A DNA stretch of 64,000 nt from Bacteroides sp. AN502(2024) (GCF_041227145.1 NZ_JBGFSP010000003.1:1736001-1800000), one strand, 5' to 3'; positions 41,187 through 50,112 are shown, counted from the first letter of the stretch. Notes: generated by a model from the sequence alone, not told the origin. Made by a program: numbers and translations.

Positions 41187-42029
41187 TTATTTTTTCCACA
41201 ATGATTTTCCCGGCACCTCTCCATGATATACGTCCATGGGTTTTTTCATACCTATGCTCATATGTGGTCGTCCATTATTATAGAAGTCAATCATTCGCGT
41301 AATCTGCTCCCGTGCCATCTCTTTATCCCTGAACAGCGACATGCCGTATATCCATTCCGTTTTCAGGATGCCATTCATCCTTTCTGCTACCGCATTGTCC
41401 GTCGGGTTGTAATCTTCAGTCATGCTCACACGTATATGATGAGTGACCAGTGTGTCGATATAGGCATCGCAGGCATACTGTACCCCCCGGTCGGAATGGT
41501 GGATTGTGCCGCAAAGATTGCCACCTCCGGCCTCATTGATGGCCTGTTCCAGTGCCTGTAGCGTATATTCGGCATGCAAACTGGGAGAGAGCACCCATCC
41601 TAAAACGGCATGTGAGTACATGTCCGTTACAAGATGGAGGTAGCATACGCCACCTTCAATCCAGATGTAAGTGATGTCACATACCCAGATATGGTTCGGG
41701 TATTGTGCCGTTACCCCCTTGATCAGATTCGGATACTTCTTGTAAAGATGGTGGGAGTCCGTCGTATGCCTGGGTTTCTTCGGGGGTAGCATAAGGCGTT
41801 CCGAACGCAGCAGATGAAGGAAGGCATCCCGCCCTCCGGTTATCTCGCTTCCATAAAGGGAGCGGAGCTCATGGTATAATTTCAAACCACCGATGCCCGG
41901 AGCCTTTGAGCGGTAGAAGAAGACGGCATCCAAGATGGCTGTTCTGATCTGATGACGCGACAAAAGATTTTTTTTCTTTTTGTAATAGGCCTGGGAAGAC
42001 ATGCCAAACAGTCCGCAAAGGGTTTTCAC
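41187..42029 (-). CDS. IS3-family transposase OrfB (DDE integrase domain)
   Basis: 280 residues from the first ATG, but probably made as an OrfAB fusion by a -1 frameshift at the A7 run 42080-42086; the OrfB frame is open from there and reads KRWCQIVTGLREEFPHISVK. The rve domain carries the catalytic triad: Asp in WVCDITYI, Asp in HHSDRGVQY, and Glu in AVAERMNGILK. An HTH_21-like region precedes it. It catalyses IS transposition together with OrfA. Confidence 0.93.
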   Translation of the reverse strand: MKTLCGLFGMSSQAYYKKKKNLLSRHQIRTAILDAVFFYRSKAPGIGGLKLYHELRSLYGSEITGGRDAFLHLLRSERLMLPPKKPRHTTDSHHLYKKYPNLIKGVTAQYPNHIWVCDITYIWIEGGVCYLHLVTDMYSHAVLGWVLSPSLHAEYTLQALEQAINEAGGGNLCGTIHHSDRGVQYACDAYIDTLVTHHIRVSMTEDYNPTDNAVAERMNGILKTEWIYGMSLFRDKEMAREQITRMIDFYNNGRPHMSIGMKKPMDVYHGEVPGKSLWKK

Positions 42030-42064
42030 ACTGATGTGAGGAAACTCTTCACGAAGGCCGGTGA

Positions 42065-42442
42065 CTATTTGGCACCATCTTTTTTTAAGATGGAAATCCC
42101 TTCTTCTCTTTCTGTGAGTTCAATCAGTCTTTCAAAGGCATGGGAACGAAGTTTTTCAAGTTCCAAAGCCTTTCTCAGACGCAAATTTTCCGCTTCAAGA
42201 AGTTCTTCTTTAGATTTTGATTTTGGATTCTTTTTCATTTGAAGATCTGACAGAAGTTCGGGGGACAAAGATAAGGAATCCGAATCAATTGCATAACACT
42301 TTTGCCAACGCAGAATATAAGTATGGTTGGGTAAACCCCATTTCTTGGCAGTAGCAAACATTGACAAACCGCTACTGAAGTAATCACGGAGAACTTCCAA
42401 TTTGAAAGTCTCAGAATAAATCTTACGAGATAATTTAGACAT
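42065..42442 (-). CDS. IS3-family transposase OrfA (HTH domain)
   Basis: 125 residues: an N-terminal HTH_Tnp_1 domain (YSETFKLEVLRDYFSSGLSMFATAKKWG) that binds the IS ends, followed by a leucine-rich coiled coil (EELLEAENLRLRKALELEKLR) for multimerisation. Near its 3' end the minus strand reads TTAAAAAAAGATGG, an A7 slippery stretch followed by G that fits the family's programmed -1 frameshift into OrfB. Confidence 0.9.
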   Translation of the reverse strand: MSKLSRKIYSETFKLEVLRDYFSSGLSMFATAKKWGLPNHTYILRWQKCYAIDSDSLSLSPELLSDLQMKKNPKSKSKEELLEAENLRLRKALELEKLRSHAFERLIELTEREEGISILKKDGAK

Positions 42443-42727
42443 AATTTTTCTTTTTTTATGTCTCTAAAAAGGTGTCAACCTAAATCCGTATAAGACATTC
42501 ACCATATTGAAGCAGAGTGGTTTGCTGAAGTAACAACAAATACAAAATAGCATACGAGCTTACTTGTGAGATTGAAAGAGTAGTTTATCATGTTGTCAGA
42601 CCATCATGAGCTAAAACAGATATGTTGCAGATACTTGACCTGCAACATATCTGCAACAGGTATCTGCAACGCCATAAGCCATTATATTTCAATTAGATAC
42701 AACGAAATTGTTGCAGATGGCAGATAA

Positions 42728-42931
42728 TTACCACATATATTCTTCTATGTAGGAATCGAATGCAGATTCCTCCGCTATTCCTTTCTGACGAAAAATCCTA
42801 CGAATATATTCCTGTTGTTCAAGCGACAAATATCTCTCTTTACGGTAAAAGCGGTAATACGTCCCGCGTCCGATAAAGATAATTGACTGACAGACAAACA
42901 TCAACCAATTACCCGGCTCGCATTGGACCAA
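42728..42931 (-). pseudogene. Short gene remnant, unrecognised
   Basis: 67 codons. The C-terminal half (YYRFYRKERYLSLEQQEYIR, then FRQKGIAEESAFDSYIEEYMW) has convincing protein composition, but the N-terminal part looks random and no promoter is visible. It ends within 3 bases of the MITE-like element border. I read it as the 3' end of a larger gene whose front was lost. I do not recognise the family. The 42443-43081 stretch otherwise holds the element's right arm and the promoter at 43034. Confidence 0.4.
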
Positions 42932-43033
42932 ATAAGGGGCAGTATGGCTATATTTTTATCTTAAATGGAAAGAGCCGTGTGCTAACAGACAACATTCTTT
43001 CATCATTTTGCTCTCACTTTCGTTTCTTTATCG

Positions 43034-43041
43034 TATCTTTG
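43034..43041 (+). promoter_or_regulatory. -7 promoter element for the accessory cassette
   Basis: TATCTTTG, 40 bases before the ATG at 43082. The copy upstream of the decayed version at 51207 lacks the TA of the box. Confidence 0.7.
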
Positions 43042-43081
43042 CAACAAATAAACAAACAATATCCTTTAATAGTATAATACG

Positions 43082-44887
43082 ATGAAAACAATTTGCTCCG
43101 TATTTTTACTTCTCTTGTTACTCGGCTGTACATCATCCAGTGAAAAACTAGCATGGAAAATAGCGAACAATTCCCAAACAAATAAAAAGGAACTTACTCG
43201 CTTTTTAGAACATTATAAAACAAATAAGGATAAAGATAAATATAAAGCAGCTTGCTTTCTGATAGAAAATATGCCTAACAAATATTCTATCAATGGAAAA
43301 GAACAGAAAATATATGATATTGATATAGTAAAAGCTGACTCTCTCATAAAATCACTAGAGCATTCATTCTTTTTAAAAGAAAAGAGCCCTTATTTGAAAA
43401 ATTATACTTTCGAACAATTCTGCGAATATATTTTACCATATAGAGTCGCAGATGAACCATTACAATATTATTGGAAATGGGATTGTAATAGAAAAATTGA
43501 AAAACAATATACCAACGATATTATTCAAACAGCACAGAATATAAATACTCAAATTAAAATAAAGTTATCTCCTGATTTTTACAAAGATACATTAAAAACA
43601 TATTCATCTATAATACAGAGTGGATATGGTAAATGTGACGATAGAACTGCATTAGTCACGATGGTCTTGCGGTCAGTAGGAATTCCTGCCGCATTTGAAT
43701 TTGTACCTTATTGGGGAAGCAATAACAATGGACATTCTTTTGTTTCAATCATATTGCCAGATAACAAAATATATCCACTTCAAAACACAGACAAACAAGC
43801 AAATGGAGATTATTACCTATCACGTAAAACCCCCAAAATATATCGTAAGATGTATTCAATACAAGATTTAGCCAAACACGTCGATAATATTCCCGAATTA
43901 TTTCGTCACAACGACATATTGGATGTTACAAAATTACACAACATCGGCTCTTGTGATGTTACAGTCTCGGCTAATGTAAACAAAGAAAAAGAATTTTTCT
44001 TATCTGTATTCTCTCCCCGAAGATGGGTACCTGTTGCTTTTTCCTCTTCTCAAACATTCCATAACATTGGGACTGGAAATAGATACGATGTTGATCGAAA
44101 TAAAGAAGCTATTGATTTAGGCGATGGCATAGTTTACCTCCCAACTCATTGGGTAAATGAAGAAGCCATTCCAACAGGAAACCCAATAATAGTATCGGAA
44201 GATTCAGTAAGAGAAATAAAACCAGACACCAAACATTTTGAAAGAATAGTATGTAAACGCAAATTTCCATTGAATACACGAATTGTTGATTTTTCAAAAT
44301 TAATGATTATGGGAGTTTTTGAAGGGGCGAATAAAGCAGATTTTTCAGATGCAACGGAACTTTATAAAATAACAAAAACTCCGGAAAGCAGGATGCAAAA
44401 GATTGAAATATCTGCAGAGAAATTCTATCGCTACATACGTTATAGGAAACCCAAAGGGACCTTTAGTATAGCAGAATTTTGTTTATATCAATCTGATGAA
44501 AAGCTTCTACCATTCTACCCTATAGCTTGTGATGCTATATACGAGGACAGTACTATGCTTAATATTTTCGATGAACAACCACTTACCTATTATCAAGTGA
44601 GTGGTGGCATAGACTTATGGGTTGGTATGGATTTATATAAACCTGTGAGGATTTCAAAAATAGGATTTGCTCCACGCAATGACGATAATGCAATAGTTTC
44701 AACAGATACTTATGAACTGTTTTATTGGCAGGATCAATGGATCAGTTTAGGGCGGAAAAGACCAGCAGGTGATAGTATCGTTTATGATAACGTTCCTCAA
44801 AAGGCTCTGTTATGGTTGCATAATTTGACTAAGGGTCGTGAAGAACGTCCATTCACTTATGAAAATAAAAAACAGATATGGTGGTAA
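43082..44887 (+). CDS. Transglutaminase-fold lipoprotein with discoidin-like C-terminal region
   Basis: 601 residues with lipobox LLLGC. The middle has a transglutaminase-like core: Cys185 in YGKCDDRTALVTMVLRSVG and His218 in NNNGHSFVSI, with the usual acidic residue following. The C-terminal third (residues ~395-600) contains two beta-sandwich-like stretches (QKIEISAEKFYRYIRYRKPKG and IDLWVGMDLYKPVRISKIGF) resembling F5/8-type discoidin domains. It might be a peptidase, a crosslinker or a non-catalytic binder on the cell surface. It heads a cassette of six closely spaced genes. A broken copy of its 5' part is at 51207. Confidence 0.75.
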   Translation: MKTICSVFLLLLLLGCTSSSEKLAWKIANNSQTNKKELTRFLEHYKTNKDKDKYKAACFLIENMPNKYSINGKEQKIYDIDIVKADSLIKSLEHSFFLKEKSPYLKNYTFEQFCEYILPYRVADEPLQYYWKWDCNRKIEKQYTNDIIQTAQNINTQIKIKLSPDFYKDTLKTYSSIIQSGYGKCDDRTALVTMVLRSVGIPAAFEFVPYWGSNNNGHSFVSIILPDNKIYPLQNTDKQANGDYYLSRKTPKIYRKMYSIQDLAKHVDNIPELFRHNDILDVTKLHNIGSCDVTVSANVNKEKEFFLSVFSPRRWVPVAFSSSQTFHNIGTGNRYDVDRNKEAIDLGDGIVYLPTHWVNEEAIPTGNPIIVSEDSVREIKPDTKHFERIVCKRKFPLNTRIVDFSKLMIMGVFEGANKADFSDATELYKITKTPESRMQKIEISAEKFYRYIRYRKPKGTFSIAEFCLYQSDEKLLPFYPIACDAIYEDSTMLNIFDEQPLTYYQVSGGIDLWVGMDLYKPVRISKIGFAPRNDDNAIVSTDTYELFYWQDQWISLGRKRPAGDSIVYDNVPQKALLWLHNLTKGREERPFTYENKKQIWW

Positions 44888-44917
44888 AATTATTTCCAAT
44901 TATTAAATAATAAAATC

Positions 44918-45970
44918 ATGAAAAAATTCACTTTATTTTTGTCCTTACTTTTAATAGGAAGTGTGGGCTTTTCACAAATTATTCCGGGTGTAAACACCAG
45001 TAAACGCAAGGAATATATGATGAGAACGTATAAAATTGATAATCAAAAGGCAAATGAATACGAGCGTTTTTTATTTTCCTTACAGAAAGAAAATGATCAG
45101 CTAAAGAACCGGAAAATTAGCTCTACTCAATTTAAAGCGGAACAAAAGAAACTTTATAAAAAATATGGTACAATAATCAGCCAAACATTTTTTGGAGGAA
45201 AATATAAAAAATGGAGTTCTTGTACCCAAGAAATGGAACGCTACCAAGTACTAAGTGAAAACAAATTTATTCCATATGAAAAAATGCGTGCTTTGTATAA
45301 GGCCGAATCGGAATGGGTAAAAGAACGAGATAAAATGTATAAAGATACTGGAGAATCATGGGAAAAATATGAAAACAGTGATACTATGGTATCCGAGCTA
45401 AATATTAAAATAAAACAAATACTAGGAACTGAAAATGGATCTTGGTATATCGAATATAAGAGATTGTCCTTCCGAGCACTTGACAATATGGATAAATATG
45501 GAATTACATACAAAGATGCCTTTACCATAGCAAAAATAGAAGATACGTATAAACAAAAACGTGCAAACATACTCAATAGCAATAAAAAAAATGCCGAAAG
45601 AGAAGTGGAACTGATGGCTAATGATGATGAGATGGCAAAAGAAATAGCCAAGACTGTTCCGTCTGCTTCTGTAAAATGGAAAAAAGTAAATAATGCAGCA
45701 TTGGATCATACCTTGAAATCAAAATATGGATTAAATCAGGAGCAAATTAACAAATTCAAGACAGCTTATAATAAGTATGCAATCGAAGAATATAAGATTC
45801 TCAATCAAAAAAAATTGCCCGATACCGATAAATACAACCAGCTTTCCCAATTAGGTGAAACCTTCTGTAAGACAGTCAATCCTTTATTTAAGACTGATAG
45901 TTATAAAAAATGGTATGGTTGGTGGAAATACGATTTTGAAAGAAAAATGAAAAGAAAAGGATTAAAATGA
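44918..45970 (+). CDS. Secreted alpha-helical repeat protein of unknown function
   Basis: 350 residues with a signal peptide (GSVGFSQ). The mature protein is highly charged and helical. Related segments recur: YKIDNQKANEYERFLFSLQK ending in GGKYKKW, YGITYKDAFTIAKIEDTYKQK, and YGLNQEQINKFKTAYNKYAI ending in TDSYKKW, so it is built of two or three ~85-100-residue repeats. The pattern recalls periplasmic Spy/LTXXQ-type helical proteins, but I do not recognise it as one. It lies 30 bases after the transglutaminase-fold gene and 7 before the metalloprotease-motif gene. Confidence 0.7.
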   Translation: MKKFTLFLSLLLIGSVGFSQIIPGVNTSKRKEYMMRTYKIDNQKANEYERFLFSLQKENDQLKNRKISSTQFKAEQKKLYKKYGTIISQTFFGGKYKKWSSCTQEMERYQVLSENKFIPYEKMRALYKAESEWVKERDKMYKDTGESWEKYENSDTMVSELNIKIKQILGTENGSWYIEYKRLSFRALDNMDKYGITYKDAFTIAKIEDTYKQKRANILNSNKKNAEREVELMANDDEMAKEIAKTVPSASVKWKKVNNAALDHTLKSKYGLNQEQINKFKTAYNKYAIEEYKILNQKKLPDTDKYNQLSQLGETFCKTVNPLFKTDSYKKWYGWWKYDFERKMKRKGLK

Positions 45971-45977
45971 TTATTTT

Positions 45978-47492
45978 ATGAAAAAATCAACTTATATTTA
46001 TACTGTTTTATGTATAATTGTAATTGCCATTACTATAGTAAATTGCAAAGATGAAGATTTGCTAGAATCAAGTTTACAAACTGACATGAAAGATTTTAGT
46101 TTGCAAGAAGCTAAAAACTTTTTTCAAACTCAAGCTCATGCTAATTTAACATTAAGTCGCTCATTGGATAACAAAAGGAATAAAACAGTTTCCCCCGGTG
46201 ATTTCGTACCTAACTGGGATGCAGCAGTCGGTTCTACCAACAACGGACTCGCTTGCTATGATATTCCTATAACTCCGACTTATCACTTTAAAGCAATTTA
46301 TGTAGATGAAAGAAATGGCAAACCTTCTGCAGGAAAAGTCAATGTATATCAGAAACTAGTGATAGTAAAAGATGTAAAGAGCAATAGAATGGATCAATAC
46401 ATCTTAACTTTGATACCCTCCCAATTATATGATAGTAGAAATGGTGCACAAACTTGTAACAACTTTATAAATTGTGCAGACAAAGGTGGTTTTACAGGCG
46501 TAGCATTATATTCCTGTGTATATTCACAAGTAACAGCACGGATAAGTACTTTTAAGAACGGAGTAAAAACGAGAGGAGTATTTTTATTGAATGCTTCAGG
46601 GAAAACCAATTTGTCTAATAAGAATGAGCAGGCTCGTGCATTAGCATCTACTGTATATATTCAAAAGAAAAAGATAGTTTTGACTCGTGGAGAAGATGAC
46701 TATGATTATACTTATGATGGTGGATGGTTTGATGATGTTATCGTCACTCCAGAACCCGATTACAGTGAGTGGGGAGACAAGGATATGGAAGATTGGTTAA
46801 ATTCTTCAAGACCAGATACCACGCCAATAGATCCAGAACCGACAGAACCGGAATCGCCAAGTCAGGAAGATGATACTGTGACAGAAAATAATAATGGAGA
46901 CCAAAATCCTGATGAAAAATCGATTCCTTTATCTACAACTGAAAAAGAAACTGTAAATAGACTTTTAGTCCAACTAGAAAAGCTTAAGAATATTGATCGA
47001 ACGAAATATACAATTGAAAAACAAAACTATTGTCGTTCAACTGCACGTACAAATAAGGATGGAATTCTTCAACTATGTCAGTTATTTTTTAGCTCGGAAA
47101 ATCTAACAGAAATAGATAGAATAGCCACAATATGGCATGAGATGTACCATATTGACCATAGGCATTATGGGAAACTTGAAATGACGATTCTAGAAAAAGC
47201 GATTGTCCTAAATCCTCCACCACATATTGAAAAGATATTGAATGAAAGATTGGATGTAATGTACGGTAAATATACAATAACTCCCGAAACAAGAGAAGCT
47301 GATTTTAAGCAAGAATTAATTATTGATCGCTATGGAACAGTTGAATATTATAAAAATGAATTAGAGACGCATAAAGCAGAACGCGAAAACTTTCCAGAGG
47401 TATCACATTATTATGAAAATGAAAGAACTTGGCTAGAGTGGACTTATGAACAACTTCTAATAATTGCTAGAGAACAATCATCAAATAAATAA
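45978..47492 (+). CDS. Modular lipoprotein with a C-terminal HEMYH zinc-protease-like domain
   Basis: 504 residues. The N-terminus has a membrane segment ending ITIVNC, a probable lipobox. Residues ~60-250 form a beta-rich module (SPGDFVPNWDAAVGSTN, INCADKGGFTGVALY) of a kind I recall in several Bacteroides surface lipoproteins, then a Pro/Glu/Asp/Asn-rich linker (~265-318). The C-terminal domain holds H387-E-M-Y-H391 and downstream ELETHKAE (Glu461/Glu463), the layout of a gluzincin-type protease. The variable-tip layout suggests a surface-displayed or delivered effector. Four bases separate it from the next gene. Function is inferred. Confidence 0.7.
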   Translation: MKKSTYIYTVLCIIVIAITIVNCKDEDLLESSLQTDMKDFSLQEAKNFFQTQAHANLTLSRSLDNKRNKTVSPGDFVPNWDAAVGSTNNGLACYDIPITPTYHFKAIYVDERNGKPSAGKVNVYQKLVIVKDVKSNRMDQYILTLIPSQLYDSRNGAQTCNNFINCADKGGFTGVALYSCVYSQVTARISTFKNGVKTRGVFLLNASGKTNLSNKNEQARALASTVYIQKKKIVLTRGEDDYDYTYDGGWFDDVIVTPEPDYSEWGDKDMEDWLNSSRPDTTPIDPEPTEPESPSQEDDTVTENNNGDQNPDEKSIPLSTTEKETVNRLLVQLEKLKNIDRTKYTIEKQNYCRSTARTNKDGILQLCQLFFSSENLTEIDRIATIWHEMYHIDHRHYGKLEMTILEKAIVLNPPPHIEKILNERLDVMYGKYTITPETREADFKQELIIDRYGTVEYYKNELETHKAERENFPEVSHYYENERTWLEWTYEQLLIIAREQSSNK

Positions 47493-47496
47493 AATT

Positions 47497-47946
47497 ATGA
47501 ATACAATTAAATCTTTTTTTACAGGTATATTATTGTGTATGTCAATTCTTAGCAAGGGACAAACACAGGATTTAGAAATTGCTTTTACTTATAACAGACA
47601 AGACAATGCTTTGATTCTAAAACTTTACAATAATACAGATAAAGAAATAATAGTATTGAATCAAAGTCTATTGAATGAATCATCTGGAAGTTGCATTATT
47701 TTAACTGAAGAACATGATAATGGACAAAGTGATCTAATCATCTCACTATATGACTATGAAGATGGGCAGTGGATCCGCTCAAAAACAATAAGTCCTAACG
47801 AAAGATTAGAACTTTTTTATTTATTTAAAGCTATCCCTGCAAATAATGTTATAAGAGCTAGATTATTCCTCTCCACATACTTTAGAGATAGGAAGACAGG
47901 AAAATTAGTTAGCAGAAGATACAAAAATGATTTACGCATAGAATAA
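47497..47946 (+). CDS. Small secreted beta-rich protein, paralogue 1
   Basis: 149 residues from the ATG at 47497 (MNTIKSFFTG), which restores a signal peptide ending LSKGQ. The mature part (LKLYNNTDKEIIVLNQSLLN, RLELFYLFKAIPANNVIRARLFLSTY) aligns along its whole length with the next protein. It looks like a single beta-sandwich. No family recognised. Placed directly after the HEMYH lipoprotein gene, it could be a cognate inhibitor or immunity protein, which is only an inference from order. Confidence 0.65.
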   Translation: MNTIKSFFTGILLCMSILSKGQTQDLEIAFTYNRQDNALILKLYNNTDKEIIVLNQSLLNESSGSCIILTEEHDNGQSDLIISLYDYEDGQWIRSKTISPNERLELFYLFKAIPANNVIRARLFLSTYFRDRKTGKLVSRRYKNDLRIE

Positions 47947-47951
47947 ATTAA

Positions 47952-48398
47952 ATGATAACAAGTAAACATTTATTCATTAGTATTGCGCTTTTGGATATTT
48001 CTACTTTTTGCACTGTCCACGAAGTGGAAATTAATTTTTCTTATGATAAACCGAATAATTCTTTAACCCTTATACTTACTAATAATACAGACAAAGAGAT
48101 TTTAGTTATGAATCAGGGGCAGTTAAGTGAATTTAGTGGGAGCCATATTGTTTTAACAGAATCTTCTAATGAGAAGAGTGCGGATTTGACGATTTGTCTA
48201 TTCACTCTTGAAAGCGGAAAATGGATATTACACAAGAGGTTATCTTCCAAAAGAAGAATGGAACTCTTCTATCCTTTAGATTCTATCCCAACCAATAATG
48301 TAACAAGGGCACATTTGTTTCTTTCAACATATTCTAATGATGAAAAAACTGGAAAACTAACTCCTAAAAAATATGAGAAGAATTTATATATAGATTAA
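47952..48398 (+). CDS. Small secreted beta-rich protein, paralogue 2
   Basis: 148 residues with an N-terminal hydrophobic segment (HLFISIALLDISTFC). It shares NNTDKEILVMNQ, SGSHIVLTE and NNVTRAHLFLSTY with its upstream neighbour, so the two arose by tandem duplication and have diverged considerably. Five bases separate the genes. Function unknown. Confidence 0.65.
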   Translation: MITSKHLFISIALLDISTFCTVHEVEINFSYDKPNNSLTLILTNNTDKEILVMNQGQLSEFSGSHIVLTESSNEKSADLTICLFTLESGKWILHKRLSSKRRMELFYPLDSIPTNNVTRAHLFLSTYSNDEKTGKLTPKKYEKNLYID

Positions 48399-48447
48399 GA
48401 AGCTTTATTACACAATACTGTTCTATAAAAATTAGTGCCGATCGATT

Positions 48448-50112
48448 ATGAAAATTATTATTTTCCAGCATTCTTTGCATAAAACAAGACCAAGAGTGCT
48501 AGAAAATTTAGAGCGTAGTATGAAAAACTATTCTATTGTAACTATCAGAATACAAGATATATTACTTATATCAATATGCATATTACTGTTCTTAAATAGA
48601 GCTGTACCTATTGACTACTCATCAATTTGGCGAGTGGCTGTATTATGCCTTATATATATTTGTATACGCATTATATCAAAACAATATCGCAATTACCTAT
48701 TGCACATGGTCTATATTTGGGGAATTACCGAAGTCATCATTTCAATACTTCAAAAAGCGAATTATTTAGAGAGCAATCATCATGATTTTGGAATCACAGG
48801 AACGTTTGGAAATCCAGGACCATTAGGTGGATTATTAGCAGTATGCTGGATAGTATCTATTTTTTTCATTGATGAAAACATACAAAATAAGCATCGTATA
48901 TTAACATTGTCATTTTGCATGATAGCCTGTTTTATTTTATATGGTTTACTATTATCTGGTTCACGCGCCGGATGGACAGCCGCATTGGCAGGAAGCATGA
49001 TATTCCTATGGCAATGGTTAAAAAGGAAACATACAATCAAAGTCAAACCAACTCTTTTGAAATCAGGTTTTCTGCTTATCATCACCGTTTTTATCATATC
49101 AATCTACTTTATAAGAAGAGATTCGGCAGATGGCCGATTGCTAATATGGTATAACACTATAAAGATGATAGAAGATTATCCTCTATTCGGTATTGGGACC
49201 GGAGGTTGGCAAGCTAATTATATGCTTTATCAGGCTGAATATTTCCTACAAAACCCAAATTCTCCATACATATTATTAGCTGACAATATTTTTTACACGT
49301 ACAACGAATTCTTACATATAACAGCTGAACAGGGAATAGTTGGATTAGTTGTTGTTTCATGGTTGTTTTATGCATTATTTAGTCATAAAGACAAGAATAA
49401 TACTGACCTTTGCCTGAAATCCGCCTTAATCACTTTTCTAATCTTCTCTTTTTTTTCTTATCCTAGCGAGATTTTTCCATTAGAAATATTATTCATCAGC
49501 ATAATAGGAATGATGAGAAGTAACACCATAAAAGTGTTTACAATATCAATTTATACCAAATACATCATTAGAAGTATAGTCTCCATCTCTATTGTATGTA
49601 TATCAATCTGGTCCTATCATATTTACCATAAAACTTTTACCACAATTATCAGGATAGTTGATAAAAATAAAATATCCGAAGAAGCCCATTCTCAACTATC
49701 CACATTATACCCATTATTTTGTTATAATCCACAGTTAATGTACATCTACTCAAAAAGTAGTTTAGAAGATTATCCTTTAAATACAAAACTACAAATATTA
49801 CAAACAGCTGCCCGAATTGCTCCTAATAGTGAACTATATATCAAGATGGGAGATTTTTGGAAACAAAAAAGAGATTATGCTCAAGCTGAAGCATGCTATC
49901 AAACGGCAGCTGCCATGATTCCACATCATATTACCCCTTCGTACAAACTGTTCCAGCTTCATATAGAGGAAGGGAATATAAATGCAGCTATCAATATGGG
50001 AAATAACCTTTTAAAACAACCGATAAAGAAAAAAGGAACAAAAGCTTTACGAATGGAAGCTGAAGTTTTAGAGTTTCTTCATAAAGAAAAGAATATAAAG
50101 AGAACACAATAA
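48448..50112 (+). CDS. O-antigen ligase/polymerase-like membrane protein with C-terminal TPRs
   Basis: 554 residues; the start may instead be the ATG at 48520 (MKNYSIVTIRIQ). About ten membrane helices span residues ~30-410. SGSRAGWTAALAGS and the motif DNIFYTYNEFLHITAEQGIVGL are characteristic of the Wzy_C family (O-antigen ligases, polymerases and PglL-type O-glycosyltransferases). The C-terminal ~120 residues form tetratricopeptide repeats (AEACYQTAAAMIP). It would transfer a lipid-linked glycan in the periplasm to an acceptor that may be encoded next to it. No glycosyltransferase genes are nearby. A degraded relative is at 52260-52706. Confidence 0.8.
   Translation: MKIIIFQHSLHKTRPRVLENLERSMKNYSIVTIRIQDILLISICILLFLNRAVPIDYSSIWRVAVLCLIYICIRIISKQYRNYLLHMVYIWGITEVIISILQKANYLESNHHDFGITGTFGNPGPLGGLLAVCWIVSIFFIDENIQNKHRILTLSFCMIACFILYGLLLSGSRAGWTAALAGSMIFLWQWLKRKHTIKVKPTLLKSGFLLIITVFIISIYFIRRDSADGRLLIWYNTIKMIEDYPLFGIGTGGWQANYMLYQAEYFLQNPNSPYILLADNIFYTYNEFLHITAEQGIVGLVVVSWLFYALFSHKDKNNTDLCLKSALITFLIFSFFSYPSEIFPLEILFISIIGMMRSNTIKVFTISIYTKYIIRSIVSISIVCISIWSYHIYHKTFTTIIRIVDKNKISEEAHSQLSTLYPLFCYNPQLMYIYSKSSLEDYPLNTKLQILQTAARIAPNSELYIKMGDFWKQKRDYAQAEACYQTAAAMIPHHITPSYKLFQLHIEEGNINAAINMGNNLLKQPIKKKGTKALRMEAEVLEFLHKEKNIKRTQ

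Larger units (their letters stand above)
40986..42497 (-). mobile_element. Complete IS3-family insertion sequence, 1512 bp
   Basis: Ends are imperfect inverted repeats: TGACTTATAC at 40986 and, inverted, TGTCTTATAC ending at 42497, continuing with shared GGTTGTCAC/GGTTGACAC and TTTTAGAG. The base triplet TTC is duplicated on both sides (40983-40985 and 42498-42500), and the tandem repeat unit it interrupts can be rejoined exactly. The left end carries several copies of AGTTGTCA, possible transposase sites. It appears intact and potentially active. Confidence 0.88.
40667..42725. mobile_element. MITE-like element with ~106-bp terminal inverted repeats, split by an IS3 element
   Basis: The arms at 40667-40772 and 42620-42725 align in inverted orientation without gaps. 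The outer 18 bases (ATCTGCCATCTGCAACAA) are identical, and the inner parts share TTGCAGAT boxes at 40723, 40736, 40746 and, inverted, 40760, matched at 42625, 42649, 42662 and 42711. Removing the inserted IS and its 3-base duplication leaves an element of about 544 bp with no gene of its own. The centre contains a 22-23-bp tandem array. No clear target duplication flanks it. Confidence 0.65.
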
